In this document: in pieces, positions 11,257 to 22,096 of the stretch
Layout of the letters: every line of letters begins with the position of its first letter
Numbering within the stretch: the first letter of the stretch is position 1
Assembly: GCA_025667525.1 (NCBI GenBank)
Contig: JANFOE010000055.1
Span: 310,001 to 374,000, forward strand
Reading direction: 5' to 3'
Origin: Glebionis coronaria
Taxonomy: Eukaryota > Streptophyta > Magnoliopsida > Asterales > Asteraceae
DNA length: 64,000 nt
The notes under the pieces: generated by a model
The model's database searches: none
Seen by the model: the letters and a program-made list of their open reading frames with translations, nothing else
Told to the model about the DNA's origin: nothing
Translations under genes and position numbers: made by a program

Positions 11257-12982
11257 GCTTAACACTCTTAACCTCCACCGGCGGAGGGGACGGAACTTCA
11301 TTTTTCTCAACAACTCCTAAAACTCTATTGGAAATCTTTTTGCAAATGTTTTTGGTGGAATTGACATTGTACAAAGATGTGATAGAATACACATGAGAAA
11401 GAGTGGAGTTTTGGGTTGCATTAATGACGAGTTCTTCCTCATTGAAACGAAGAGTGATTTTTCTTGCATGCACATCGATAAGTGCTCTCGAGGTATCCAA
11501 AAAAGATCGACCTAAAATTAACGGAACTTTAGGATCGATGGGAATATCAACAACAATAAAGTCTACAGGGTAGTAGAACTTTCCAACTTTCACGAAGACG
11601 TCCTCGGCAACTCCACAAGCTAGAATCGTAGAATGATCGGCCATTTCGATTGACATTCTTGAAGGAGTGAGATTTGGGAGATTGAGCGATTTAAAAATCT
11701 CAAGAGGCATCAAATTAATACTAGCACCAAGATCGGCCAAGGCGTAGCATTCTTCCATGTCTTGGATAGCACATGGGATTAAAAACTTTCCAGGATCACC
11801 GACTTTTTGAGGTATGCGGCTTAGAAAAACCGATGAACAACTAGACGATTTTTGCAATTTCTCTTTGTTATTCAACATACTTTTGAAGTTTGCGGCAAAT
11901 CGAGGCATCATGACTAAGGCGTCGGCAAAACTTATATTAAAATGCAAGTCACGAAACATTTTCATAAAGTGTTCAAATTGATAATTATTTCGTCCTTGTG
12001 CCTTTTCCTTGTCTCGTCTTGATGGGTAGGGTAAAGGTGGTGTGAGTTGGGGCAAAGTAGGCATAGGCATCGGCCTTGGAATCTCGGGTTCCATGATTGG
12101 TGTGGGTTCAACCGTAGGTGTGGTTTGAGCGGTACTTCGTGGGCTTGTAACTTGCTCCTTTTCAACCACAACCTCGGGTTCTTTCTCTTTTTCCTTCTCC
12201 ATAGAAGTATTTGGACGAGAAATGGGTTCGTTGAAAGTTTTACCACTACGAGTAGTAATAACCTTCAATTCTCCTTTCGGGTTCACGATGGTATCACTAG
12301 GAAGACCACCCGAAGAAGAGGGCTTACACATGATAGCTTCAAACATTTTAGCCATTCGGTCTTCAAACTTAGATTGCCTAGCATCCGCTTTTAACAACTC
12401 TTGCTTAATCTCATGTTGTCCTTGCTCCATTTTTTGTTGATTTTGTTGGAGACGTGTGACATTTCCTTCCATTTTGTTAGCATGAGTTTTAAGTTCATTA
12501 GCAAGTTCGTTTTTAAGCTCGTTTTTCAACTCGGATCTTAAGCTAACCATTTCACGTTGCATATTATCAAACTTAGCATCATTAGCCTTAGCATAATTCA
12601 AAAACTCTCCTTGAAGATTTTTGGTGTGATCGTTTTGAAAACCTTGAGTCGATGTTTGAAAATCACGGTTTTGGTTTTGGTTAGAAATTTGCCCATTACC
12701 ACTTTGATAATTACCCTTGTTATAGTTACGTTGATTTCCTTGGTAACCACTACTTTGATTGTTTCGATAGTTATTAGCATTTTGATTTTGTGGAGCTTGA
12801 TTTTGGCGGGAACCTTGACCGATTTGGTTATAAGTTCCCGTGGCTACAAAAGCATTCGAAGTGTTACCATCCGCGGTAATGCACTCGGAAAAATCATGAG
12901 CTCCACCACACGAAATACAACTCTTAGCAATCGCTTTAACCGAAGCGGAATTTGAAGCTTCTTGAGCTTTCCAATGAGACAT
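11132..12982 (-). pseudogene. Element A Gag C-terminus and aspartic protease (616 codons)
   Basis: This long open frame starts with the end of Gag, including a short zinc-binding motif SCISCGGAHDFSEC, then N/Q-rich sequence, a coiled-coil-like ELKNELANELKTH stretch, ITTRSGKTF, a proline-rich linker, and the retropepsin domain with [11 protein letters not shown] (catalytic Asp in DLGAS), VPLILGRSFLDTSRALIDV and ITLRFNEEEL. Protease would cut the polyprotein. The frame differs from that of the N-terminal Gag (13030-13839); a shift and a stop lie at 12983-13030. The last ~35 codons of this frame are off-frame, since homologous coding continues in the next frame. Confidence 0.85.
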
Positions 12983-13029
12983 AAGAGTCGAAAACCTATC
13001 AAAAAACGATTCTCCTCATTTGCTTCATC

Positions 13030-13839
13030 TTACAAGGCATTAATGGAACGAGATGATGACGAGCCCAAATTGGCAACACTCGGTGTGTTACGAGGGCTAT
13101 AGACCTTAGACCTATTTTCTATGATTTTCAAAGCCTCATTGGTCGTTTTGCACAAAAAATTACCACCCGCGGCGGCATTTAAATAATCTCGTTCATGATC
13201 ATTAAGCCCATTATAAAAAGTGTCAATTTGATGCAATTCGGAAAAATCATGGTGTGGACATTCATGTAACATTTCTTTAAACCTTTCCCAAGCCATTGAA
13301 AAACTTTCATTTGGTCTTTGTGTAAATCGTGAAATCTCGTTTTTCAAATGTGTTGTCTTAGATGGTGGAAAAAATTGATTCACAAATTTAGACACGAGAT
13401 CGGCCCATGTCAAAATTGAATTTGGCGGTTCTTTCTCAAGCCATATCTTGGCGGGTCCATCTAACGAGTAAGGAAACAACATCATCTTAATGGCATCGTG
13501 TGGTACATCCTTAAACTTGCTTGTCGCGGTGAGACGATTAAATTGCCTAATGTGATAATGTGGGTTGTCTTTTTCGTGACCGCGAAACTTGTTTGCTTGA
13601 AGCATAGACATTAAACCCGTCTTGATCTCAAAGTTCTCCGCAAGGATGGCGGGAATCACAATGGCCTCTCCAAAACCCTCGGTGGGTGCTTGAAGCAACT
13701 CCATCATAGTACGATTAGCCATGATAGCTTCTTGTTCTACAATAGGTTCCTCACTTGGAGACTCCTCACTAGAATGAGTTTTAGTAGGAGTTTTGTTCTT
13801 TCGTCTACGTGCACGTTTTGCTTGATTACAAGTGAGCAT
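13030..13839 (-). pseudogene. Element A Gag, N-terminal part
   Basis: Retrotransposon Gag of Athila type: MMELLQAPTEGFGEAIVIP, FPYSLDGPAKIWLEKEPP, FFPPSKTTHLKNEI, then LHQIDTFYNGL and AAAGGNFL. The start chosen is the Met at 13839, followed by LTCNQAKRARRRK, which resembles the start of Gag in B; the frame is open upstream to 13977 but that part looks like leader. It would form the particle core. It stops at 13030, where related proteins continue, so Gag is split by a frameshift from 12982 onward. Confidence 0.87.
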
Positions 13840-14567
13840 AAACGTCACGTACAACGTGGAGACGAGCAAAGAAGATTCTTTTTGGTATTTTGTATTTTTC
13901 AATTTTTTTGTTGTTTTTGATGGTATTAACTTTTTTTTGAAATTGGTGAAATGTATTAAGTAGACAATAAGGTCCACAAATCTCCTCCTTAATCAAATCT
14001 CTCGATTAAAGAAGCCTCAAGGAATGAAAACGATCACGTGAAGTGAACGCCTTCGATGACTTTAGAACGATGGTGGAACACCAAATCGTTCAAGAGGGTT
14101 TAATCAAATGAAACCAAGAAAATATATATGATATGTAATAATACTTTGGGCGGCAAAACCATCGATTCACTCTCAAAATCAAATACGCACAAGCAAGCGG
14201 AGGAAACGAGGCGGCGCGAAGCACTTAAGAGCCTTTTTCCTTTAGGTCGTGAAATACAACCGCCTTATACCCACCTTATAGTTTGTATTATCAAGATTAA
14301 GCTTCACGAAAGTATTTATCTATTTTTGCCTTTTTCTTTGGTTTGAGATTCGAATACAATGATCGAGTGATGAAATCCCGAATCAAGGTTGTGATTGCTC
14401 ACGTATTTGGAGTACTTGTTTATTTATTGTTCTACGTATACAATATAGTAATAATATTCACACAAAAACCGAAAAACGATAATACGTATTAGTAGAGTGC
14501 TACTAATACAAATACTATTTATGGCTAATATAAAAAACAACAATGTTCAATCAAAACACAACACGCC
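13840..14567 (-). other. Element A leader between PBS and gag
   Basis: About 730 bp, without a credible gene. It corresponds to the 5' untranslated leader of the element RNA. Confidence 0.6.
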
Positions 14568-14585
14568 TCCCCGGCAGCGGCGCCA
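14568..14585 (-). promoter_or_regulatory. Element A primer-binding site
   Basis: TGGCGCCGCTGCCGGGGA on the - strand, three bases downstream of the 5' LTR. It matches the tRNA-Asp-type PBS usual for Athila (TGGCGCCGTTGCCGGGGA) except at one base. Confidence 0.85.
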
Positions 14586-15786
14586 AAATGATAGTTGTAA
14601 AATTACCCCTTTAGGAAAAGAGGGCAATAATATAGGGCAAGCGTGCACGATTTAGGAAAACCGTGTGTAAATGACCCTTAAGAAAGGTGAGTTCGTTCTC
14701 GAGGAGGCTAGTGCGTTGTGTAATGAATGATTGATTAATGTTTTTGATTATTAACAAGAAGAGAAAATGACGAAGACGAAAAAATAAAAAATTTAACAAA
14801 AACTACTACTAGAAAGTTAAGACGTAGAAACGTAAAAAAAACACAAAAATTAAAATTTTAACCTAAAAATTCCTAAAAATTACTAAAAATCCACAATAAA
14901 ATTCTAAGAGTTTACAAAAAATCCAAACTTGCTAAAACCTTTTAATTAATTTAATAATGACTTTTTAATGCTAATTAAAGCCCTAAAAATCACAATTAAT
15001 TATTAAAAATCCCCAAACAAGGTTTTCAAGTTTGTAAACCTCAAAAATAACCTAATTAAGCTAAAAACTATTTTTGAAAATTTTAAAACCAAATTAAACT
15101 ATTTTTAAACACTTAAAAACCATTAAAATCTATTAAATCTTAAATTAATTCTAGAAAATAAATGAAAAGCCTAAAAATTAATTGGAAAATGACAAAGTTC
15201 CTATTTTAATGTCCTTAACCTAGGAAAAATGAAAAAAAGTTAAAAATTAAACTTTGATTTTTTCTAATAAAATAATATTAAAATAATCTAAAAAATAAAA
15301 AGTTTAAAACTAAATTCTAAAAAATTCTCAAAAATCCTAAATATTCTAACTAAGATAAAAATGCAAGTTAAAGTTCCTAAAACCTTTTTTATAATTTTAT
15401 ATTAATTTTTAAAGTTGTCTAAAAACCCTAAAATTAAATAAAATTAAAAATAAGACTTTTTGAAAATGTTTTGATATGTAAACCTCAAATACATAAATTA
15501 AAACCTAAAAACTATTTTTCTGGATTTTTAAAATAACTTTTACTATTTTTAATTTACTTTCTAAAATTAAATCTAAAAATAATCCTAATAAATAATTAAA
15601 TAAAGGGAAAAATAAATTTTAAAAACAGAAAAGTCCTAAACCTTAATTAAACCCTAGGAAAAATACTAGCTACCAAATAAGCTTAATAAATAAGCTGAAA
15701 TAACCAAAATAAGCTACGGCTTATTTAAATAAGCACCAAACAAAATCACCTTAAATAAGATTTGAAATGAAACATAAACGTAAAAA

Positions 15787-15862
15787 GGGCATCTAGATCA
15801 CTGGTTAACACGTACACTCCCCCAACGAGGGGTCCCGTGTTCGAGTCCAGGCAGGGTGCACC
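15787..15862 (+). other. tRNA-like segment in element A LTR (right copy)
   Basis: Second LTR copy of the segment at 6170-6245, with the same A- and B-box-like motifs and a longer T-run downstream. One C/T difference (GTGCACC here, GTGTACC on the left). Confidence 0.45.
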
Positions 15863-17250
15863 TTTTTGCAAATTTTTTTTTTTTTTTTACTTTTAAAAAC
15901 TCGACAGTAACACTTGTTAGCTTAATAACACGAATCCAATTCAACTTTTAACTAGATTTAAGCTTGAATCAAGCCAAAACGTGCTCAGTTCAGCACTTGT
16001 TAACTGATGAACAAGTGGGATGTTTTCACTTGTGAATGTATGACCAAGAGGACTTGGTTTGTGGATTTGTGGGTGTTTCTGATGGAACAAAGGGCACCCT
16101 TGTACTCTTTGGAGTACAAGGAGTCAACAGCAATAAAAAACAAGCAAGTCAATACACAAATTCTCACAAACAAAGCAAATCAAGGTTGCTGTAATGCTAT
16201 CTATAGGTCTGGTGGTTTTTAGCTGATGCAATTGACACTCAAGTCGCTTTCAATGCCCACAAACTTGCACACAATAACTCCAGACAGCATACAATCAAAC
16301 TACAATCCTACTTAACCCTCTTGTTTAACAGATTTCCAAGATCCAAGCACAAAATTCCAAAAATGAGACTCAATTGCAGTTTCTGATTAAAGCTTTTTTT
16401 TTTAGCATGCAAATTTGATGAATATTCACCCAACTTCAAGACTAAGCACATACAATATCTAACAAACACCTAAGAAGTGTATTAGACAGATTCACAAGCA
16501 AGATTGATGAACTTAATCCCTGCTTAAACACTTAACCAAACACCCTCTTAAAAATTGGACTTCAACTTTTCAAAGCAAAATCAACTCAAATCAAGTCCAA
16601 AATGATTCCTACTGCTTATAACATGCATACAAGCTTAAACTAAACAATTACCAACAGCTTTAACAATCTAATAAACACTTTTCATGCAATTTTCACAAAA
16701 ATCACATAATTGACCAAAAACTGAAAATTAAAAAGGTAAAAAGGATTCTACCTTGAGGGACTTACATCCAAGTCCCTCAGTGACTGATGTCACCTCCTAT
16801 AGACCCGGGTCTATGCAGATCCTTGGTCAAACAACAATCAATAATCAAACCTGCAAAATGAAAACACAAGAGAAATACAACTTTTCTGATTTTTCTTAAA
16901 ACTTCTTCCAAAAACCTTGAAACCACTTGAACCTAACACGTTTTTAAAACAATTCACAAGATCAAAAGTCCAAGACTCTTGTCCACTTTCACTTCAAAAA
17001 GCCTTGGATTTCAGAAACTTATAAACCCTTTTCAAAAAACCTTTTTGAAAACTTGAAACACACAAAATGTTTCACAATATCAAATGGAACTCAGACTTTC
17101 TCTTCTCACTTAGTACCAACTTTTTAATAATCAAAAGGAATTACACTTGTATTTCAAACAAACACCAAACTTTGCATTAATAAAAACGGGTTACATAAAT
17201 TTTGAGAAAGAAAATCTGGAACCAGAGGGATATGCACAACCTGCATTCTC

Positions 17251-17258
17251 CTTTTATA
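17251..17258 (-). promoter_or_regulatory. TATA box, element A 5' LTR
   Basis: TATAAAAG on the - strand. In the 5' LTR this would drive the genomic RNA toward gag at 13839. Confidence 0.62.
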
Positions 17259-18343
17259 CTACTCTAGAGAACCTTCTAGTGCTAAAAACCCTAGCTAATG
17301 AAATTCCTAAAAAGCCCTTGGAATCTTGACTGAAAATGGGTCAAATTCGTGCCCATGTGAATGAGAGTGATGTGCCAGCTGGATAGACTTCATCTTGGGC
17401 GTTTGTTTGAGCTTGGAGGACAAGTAGTTGATCACAAGCGTTGGATGTGTCCCCTCCTAGGGTTTTGTGGAAAAAGACGTTGCAGGGGACCAATGGGGGG
17501 GTCACATGGGTGAGTGGGAAAGGTATTTGTGAAGTGGGTTTTGTTTAGTTTAGGCTTAATCATCATTCTGGAAAACATGAAGCAAAAACCCTTTGATTTA
17601 GGTTAATTAGGATCTGGGAAAAATAGGGTTTATGGGGTGTTTATGGGAGTTTTAATCTGTTTGGCTTAATTAAATTTTTAAAAATCGTGTTTGCCACCAA
17701 AAGTAATTAATTAATTTAAATCTGATTTAAAAAGGTGTTGGTGGAATGTTGACGTGGGAGAGGGAGTGATGTGGGGAGTTGTGATTGGTGGTGGTGGGTG
17801 ATGTGTACATATGACTGGATGGGAGGAGTTTGGGTGTCTGGCTGGTTGACCCCCTCAAGTTTCAACATACTTTCACTTTGTTTTAAAAGCTGTCAACGCC
17901 TCATTTCCTTTTATCAACTTTGGCAGATTTACAATTTTGGCACAAAAGCTTTCAAAACTTTATCCAAGGGTTTTAAATGTAATTCTTGGATTCTTCAAGG
18001 CTGATCTTGTAATATCTTCAAACATCAAGGACCATACTTGTACAATTGACATTTGGAGGGTCAATTGTGACAAGTTCTTCAAAGATGAGGGACTAAAGTT
18101 GCCAATCTTCAATTCTTCAAGGGTCATTTTGCAAAATCCAAACTTGGGCCCGGTTCATTGTGCGTCTTTGTTTCCCGTGTTCGTTTTTGATTGATTCTTG
18201 TGATCTTTTGCCATTTCCTCAATATCCGTACCTAAAAATACACAAGTAACAAACACGAGCATATATTTGGCATATTTGATGATATTTAATTGATTTTAAG
18301 CCCGATTTGGACGATGAGACCATGTATAAAAGCAGTCTCATCA

Positions 18344-18348
18344 GTACT
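18344..18348. repeat. Target-site duplication of element A, right (GTACT)
   Basis: Second copy of the 5-bp duplication, matching 4967-4971. Copia coding sequence resumes from here. Confidence 0.93.
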
Positions 18349-19897
18349 CGAGGGAATAATTTGTATACTTTGTCTCTACAAGATATGATGGCCGCTTCTC
18401 CCGTATCTTCTCTCCAAAGCATCAAAGACTAAGTCATGGTTATGGCATCGACGGTTATCTCATATTAACTTTGACGCTATTAATCATTTGGCGAAAAACG
18501 AACTTGTTCGTGGTCTTCCTAAACTTACATTTCACAAGGACCATTTGTGTTACGCGTGTACAATGGGGAAAAGCACTAAGAAATCATACAAACCCAAGAC
18601 TGAAGACACCAACCAAGAGAAAATTTATTTGTTGCATATGGATCTTTGTGGGCCAATGCGTGTTGAATGTCTTAGTGGTAAAAGGTACATCCTCGTCATA
18701 GTCGATGATTAATCTCGGTTTACATAGGTGAAATTTCTTACAACAAAAAATGAGACACCTAAATTCATCATCGGATTTCTCAAGATGATTCAAGTGCGTC
18801 TCAACACTACTGTCCGACACATTCGTACAGATAATGGAACTGAATTTGTGAATCAAATCTTGCGTAATTATTATGAAGAAGCTGGCATATCTCATGAAAC
18901 ATCCGTTGCTCGCACTCCACAACAAAATAGTGTCGTTGAAAGGCGAAATCGCACACTTATGAAAGCTGCTCGAACGATGTTAATTTACGCAAAGGCTCCA
19001 TTGTTTTTATGGGCAGAAGCAGTATCAACAGCAGTTTTCACCCAAAACTAGTCACTAATTCGTAAACGCCATGGTAAAACACCTTACGAGCTTCTACATG
19101 GAAAAGTACCAGATTTATCATATCTTCATGTATTTGGTTCTCTTTGCTATCCAAATAATGATGGTGACAAATTGGGAAAACTTCAACCCAAGGCTGATAT
19201 TGGTATTTTCATTGGTTATGCACCCACAAAGAAGGCATATCGAATTTACAATCGTAATTCTCGCAAGATCCTTGAAACTATGAATGTCGATTTTGAGGAG
19301 CTGACGACAATGGATTCTGAGCAAAGCAGCTCTGAACCCGCACTTCATGAAATGGGACCCAGTAACATTAGCTCTGGTCTTGTCCCAAATAACCCTACTT
19401 CTTCATCATTTACACCACCTTCTAGGACTGAATGGGATACGCTGTTTCAACCATTCTTTGATGAATTCTTTACTCCTCCAAGTATTGTTGCTCCAGAACC
19501 TGAGGTAATAGCTCCGGTAATCGAAGTTGTCGCTCCAGCAACCGAAGCACAATCAGATACGTCTACACCTACTATTGGTCATGATATACCCTTAACGAGT
19601 AATTCTCAACCAACACCCGAATCAACTACCTATGTCATGCCCATCGATGATGAAGAGGACGATGATGATCAAGATTTGGAATTCGCTCAAATGCGTGAAT
19701 TTCCATTGATTGGTGTACCAATTCCCGACTCTAATCAAGTTGGATCGTCCACCTCAGAGGAAGCTCCTACTACGGTCCACTCCAATCCACGGATTCGTGA
19801 ACATGACAACAAGTGGACAAAGGATCATCCTATAGACTCTATTATTGGTGACCGTAATCGTCCGGTATACACATAATAACTAGATTTTGTATGCTCT
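18349..19897 (+). pseudogene. Copia GAG-pre-integrase, integrase and linker, broken
   Basis: Zinc-binding part: WHRRLSH (Trp codon at 18443) and CYACTMGK. The catalytic core has D in MDLCGPM (18641-18643), D in RTDNGTEF (18830-18832) and E in VVERRNRTL (18938-18940), a D,D-35-E triad. The C-terminal part has KADIGIFIGYAPTKKAYRIY and ILETMNVDFEEL; an acidic S/T/P-rich linker leads to DHPIDSIIGD and NRPVYT, which normally precede RT. The enzyme would insert element cDNA. Stops at 18710-18712, 18725-18727 and 19049-19051, a break near 18430 and stops after NRPVYT show it is dead. The linker is open from 19172 to 19876. Confidence 0.9.
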
Positions 19898-20499
19898 TGA
19901 AGTGTTGTTCGTTCACGATTCTATTCGAATTGATCTCCGGTTAAAAGTGTGACTCAGTTGTTTTTGGTTAACAAAAAGAAATTTTTGTTGTCTAAAGCTA
20001 ATTAAAGATAAAAAAATAAAGCTTTAAAAGGAAATGACAAAATATAAAAGAAATGAACTAAAAATTAAAACGATTGACAAATAATAAAGAAACGATATTA
20101 TAAACAAATAACAAAACAATTAATAAAATAAAACTACAAGAAGAAATTAACTTTTGACTTGAAAATAAAATTTACTTAATGAAAAAGGAGAAAATAAAAT
20201 TATGAGGGTATTTTAAAACTAAACGAGACAAAAGCTAAAGCGGGCGCTAAATAAAAGATAAAACTTAAACTTTTCGAAGAAATACTAATACTAAAAATTG
20301 ACGAAAAATACAACTAAAATACGTAACTTTCAGAATTAAAATCGGAACAACTTTCAGATTAAACTAAACGATTACGGAACAATATTAATAAATAAACAAG
20401 CTAGCAGGCAAGCTGCTCAAGCAACCAAGCTACTAGCTCAATTCGGCGCCAAACGTAGCAAGCATGCAAGCTGGCATGTCAAAGTTTTTCTGGAATATA

Positions 20500-20810
20500 T
20501 CTGTTTCTTCGGAATCTTTTTTTTTGGTTTTTCTTCGGAATAATTGAAAAATTTCGTACTTTACATTATCTTCGGAAAAGGCAACAATTTCAGAAAAAGA
20601 GACTGACCTAGGAATATTTTCGGAATACTTAATATTTTCGGATAAAGAACAAATTTCGGAATAAACAAGAATTTCAAAGAAAAATATTCAGAATATAAAT
20701 TCGGATAAATGGGTGATTTCAGAGAAATGCAAACTTCTACGGAATAAACAAATCTTCGGAAAAGGTGATTCTTCGGAATCTCAAAATCCTTTTCCGAAGA
20801 TCTTGAAATA
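20500..20810 (-). repeat. Degenerate TTCGGAA motif array in LTR C
   Basis: About a dozen TTCGGAA/TTCAGAA motifs at irregular spacing. The array is downstream of the TATA box in element sense, in the presumed R/U5. Counterparts are in D (both LTRs) and E. Confidence 0.7.
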
Positions 20811-21326
20811 CAGATAAACAGATGACAGTTATAACTAAAAATCAGAAAGTAAGCTACAAATAAGCACAAATCAAATAAGCAAATAACTAAAACTTAATCT
20901 AAAACACTTTTAAGAAAAACTAATTAAACCACAAATTAAAAACTTGAAAAACACTAATTAATCTAAATAATAAAAATCAACTTTTAATAAAATTAAACTA
21001 TTAAAAACACTTAACTAAAATCAAATCAAACACACAATAATCTATAAAATCAATAAGCTAACACAATAAAAAACATAAAAGCACAACAAACAATCAAATA
21101 AGCATAACAATAAGCAAATAAGCATAAGATTAAGCAAAACAAGAAAGGTAGAATGGGAGATTAATTAAAAACTTGATTAAAATTAAAGATTCAACAACAC
21201 AAAATTAAAACTTACTCGAAATTAAAGACAAGAAATTAAGATGACAATATGAAAGTGCAAGGAAAATAAAGTGGAAAGACTAAGTTATCAATTTAGCTAA
21301 CACCTCCTAATGACACATTAGGAGGG

Positions 21327-21334
21327 TATTTATA
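21327..21334 (-). promoter_or_regulatory. TATA box, element C LTR
   Basis: TATAAATA on the - strand, about 430 bp from the LTR start in element sense; the same relative place as in D and E. Confidence 0.6.
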
Positions 21335-21760
21335 GGGAGGATTAACATGTGTTGATCTTTTCTTCTTTCTTCTCGTCTTTTCCTCTTTTAAAGTCTTCGA
21401 ATTTCTCGACTTTGTCTCGGGATTATTTGAACTCGTCTTATAATTTCTTCATTTATTAGACTTGAGTTCTTCGACTTCATTAAACTTCCGTCTTTAGACT
21501 TTTTCCTCGATAAATCTTTAGAATAGGCCTTGGACTTCCGTTCTTTTTGTACTCTTGATCTTTTGACTTCGTCTTATGTCTTTTTCTTCGATAAAAGCCC
21601 GTGAAAACCCATGTTTTCTTCCCTTTTCACATTTTGATCCTAAATCACAACAAAAACACAAACCACGCATAATTCCGACATTTACGACACAATATACACT
21701 TTTTGGCTTGGTTATTATTATAATTAAGTGGTAAAAGGATAAGTGTTTTCACACTTATTA

Positions 21761-21800
21761 AATCCCCTACACTTGACCATTGCAATGCCCTCATGCAATG
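21761..21800 (-). promoter_or_regulatory. Element C PPT and adjacent inverted repeat
   Basis: PPT AAGTGTAGGGGATT in element sense (21761-21774) directly beside the LTR, then CATTG-C-AATG-CCCT-CATG-CAATG at 21778-21800. Confidence 0.72.
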
Positions 21801-22096
21801 CATTAGTTACAAAGCAAGTTTTACATTTTCCATCATAATCAATCCACCTTGGCCTTTATTAAACATAAGACATTTAAGAGATAGAAAAGTATAAAATATT
21901 CAAAGGAAAATTGAGTAAAGAGATAAAAGACTTACATTAGGGTTTTGGATGTCATGAATGTTTATCACCCTCAAGTTTCACGTTCCCCAAACCAAGCTTA
22001 AAAACGAGATCATTGTTATTATAAGTTAGCAAACTAACACAAACTCATGTGGCCCAATTATTCACTTAGACTCCCTTATTCCCAGGTGTATCTCTT

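Larger units (their letters stand above)
4972..18343 (-). mobile_element. Element A: Athila-like Ty3/gypsy, gag-protease only, complete insertion
   Basis: Two near-identical LTRs (4972-8725 and 14589-18343) in the same orientation flank a 5.86-kb internal region. The ends are TG...CA, the target duplication is perfect, the PBS is TGGCGCCGCTGCCGGGGA (14568-14585, - strand) and the PPT is beside 8725. Gag and protease are read on the - strand. RT, RNase H and integrase are absent: from the end of the gag-protease-tail region (10608) to the PPT there is only non-coding sequence. I saw roughly two to three dozen differences between the LTRs by eye, so the insertion is fairly young. It is non-autonomous as it stands. 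Confidence 0.92.
14589..18343 (-). repeat. Element A 5' LTR
   Basis: 3755 bp, nearly identical to 4972-8725, TG...CA. In element sense it starts at 18343. It carries the same TATA box, tRNA-like segment, motif-rich stretch and terminal inverted repeat (18313-18320 / 18335-18342). Confidence 0.93.
18344..19897 (+). mobile_element. Ty1/copia retrotransposon, right part
   Basis: Continuation of the element at 1-4971 on the far side of A. It covers the rest of GAG-pre-integrase, the integrase and the linker toward RT, then stops at 19897 where the LTR of C begins. RT, RNase H and the 3' LTR are missing from the window. Confidence 0.88.
19898..21760 (-). repeat. Element C 3' LTR
   Basis: 1863 bp. 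The left edge is TGAAGTG, as in LTR E; the right edge reads ACACTTATTA where E has ACACCTATCA, so the canonical terminus has been lost by transitions. It is related to the LTRs of D and E by shared blocks such as AATTCCGAC, TCGATAAAAGCCCGTG and TTATTATTATAATTAAGTGG. It holds a TTCGGAA motif array (20500-20810) and a TATA box. Confidence 0.8.
19898..22096 (-). mobile_element. Element C: Athila-like, 3' end only
   Basis: One LTR (19898-21760) and the last 336 bp of internal sequence (21761-22096), - strand, inserted in the copia. It is cut at 22096 by the B LTR. At that point related element E continues TCTCTTATATTTTATTATTG, whereas here TCTCTT is followed by the LTR start TGAAATG. The rest of C and its 5' LTR are not in the window; possible target duplication GCTCT (19893-19897) has no partner. 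Confidence 0.8.

Noticed and set aside
20500..20810. CRISPR-like array or satellite (also 60218-60856)
   Set aside because: Motif is only 7-9 bases, spacing is irregular, repeats are degenerate and the context is a plant LTR.
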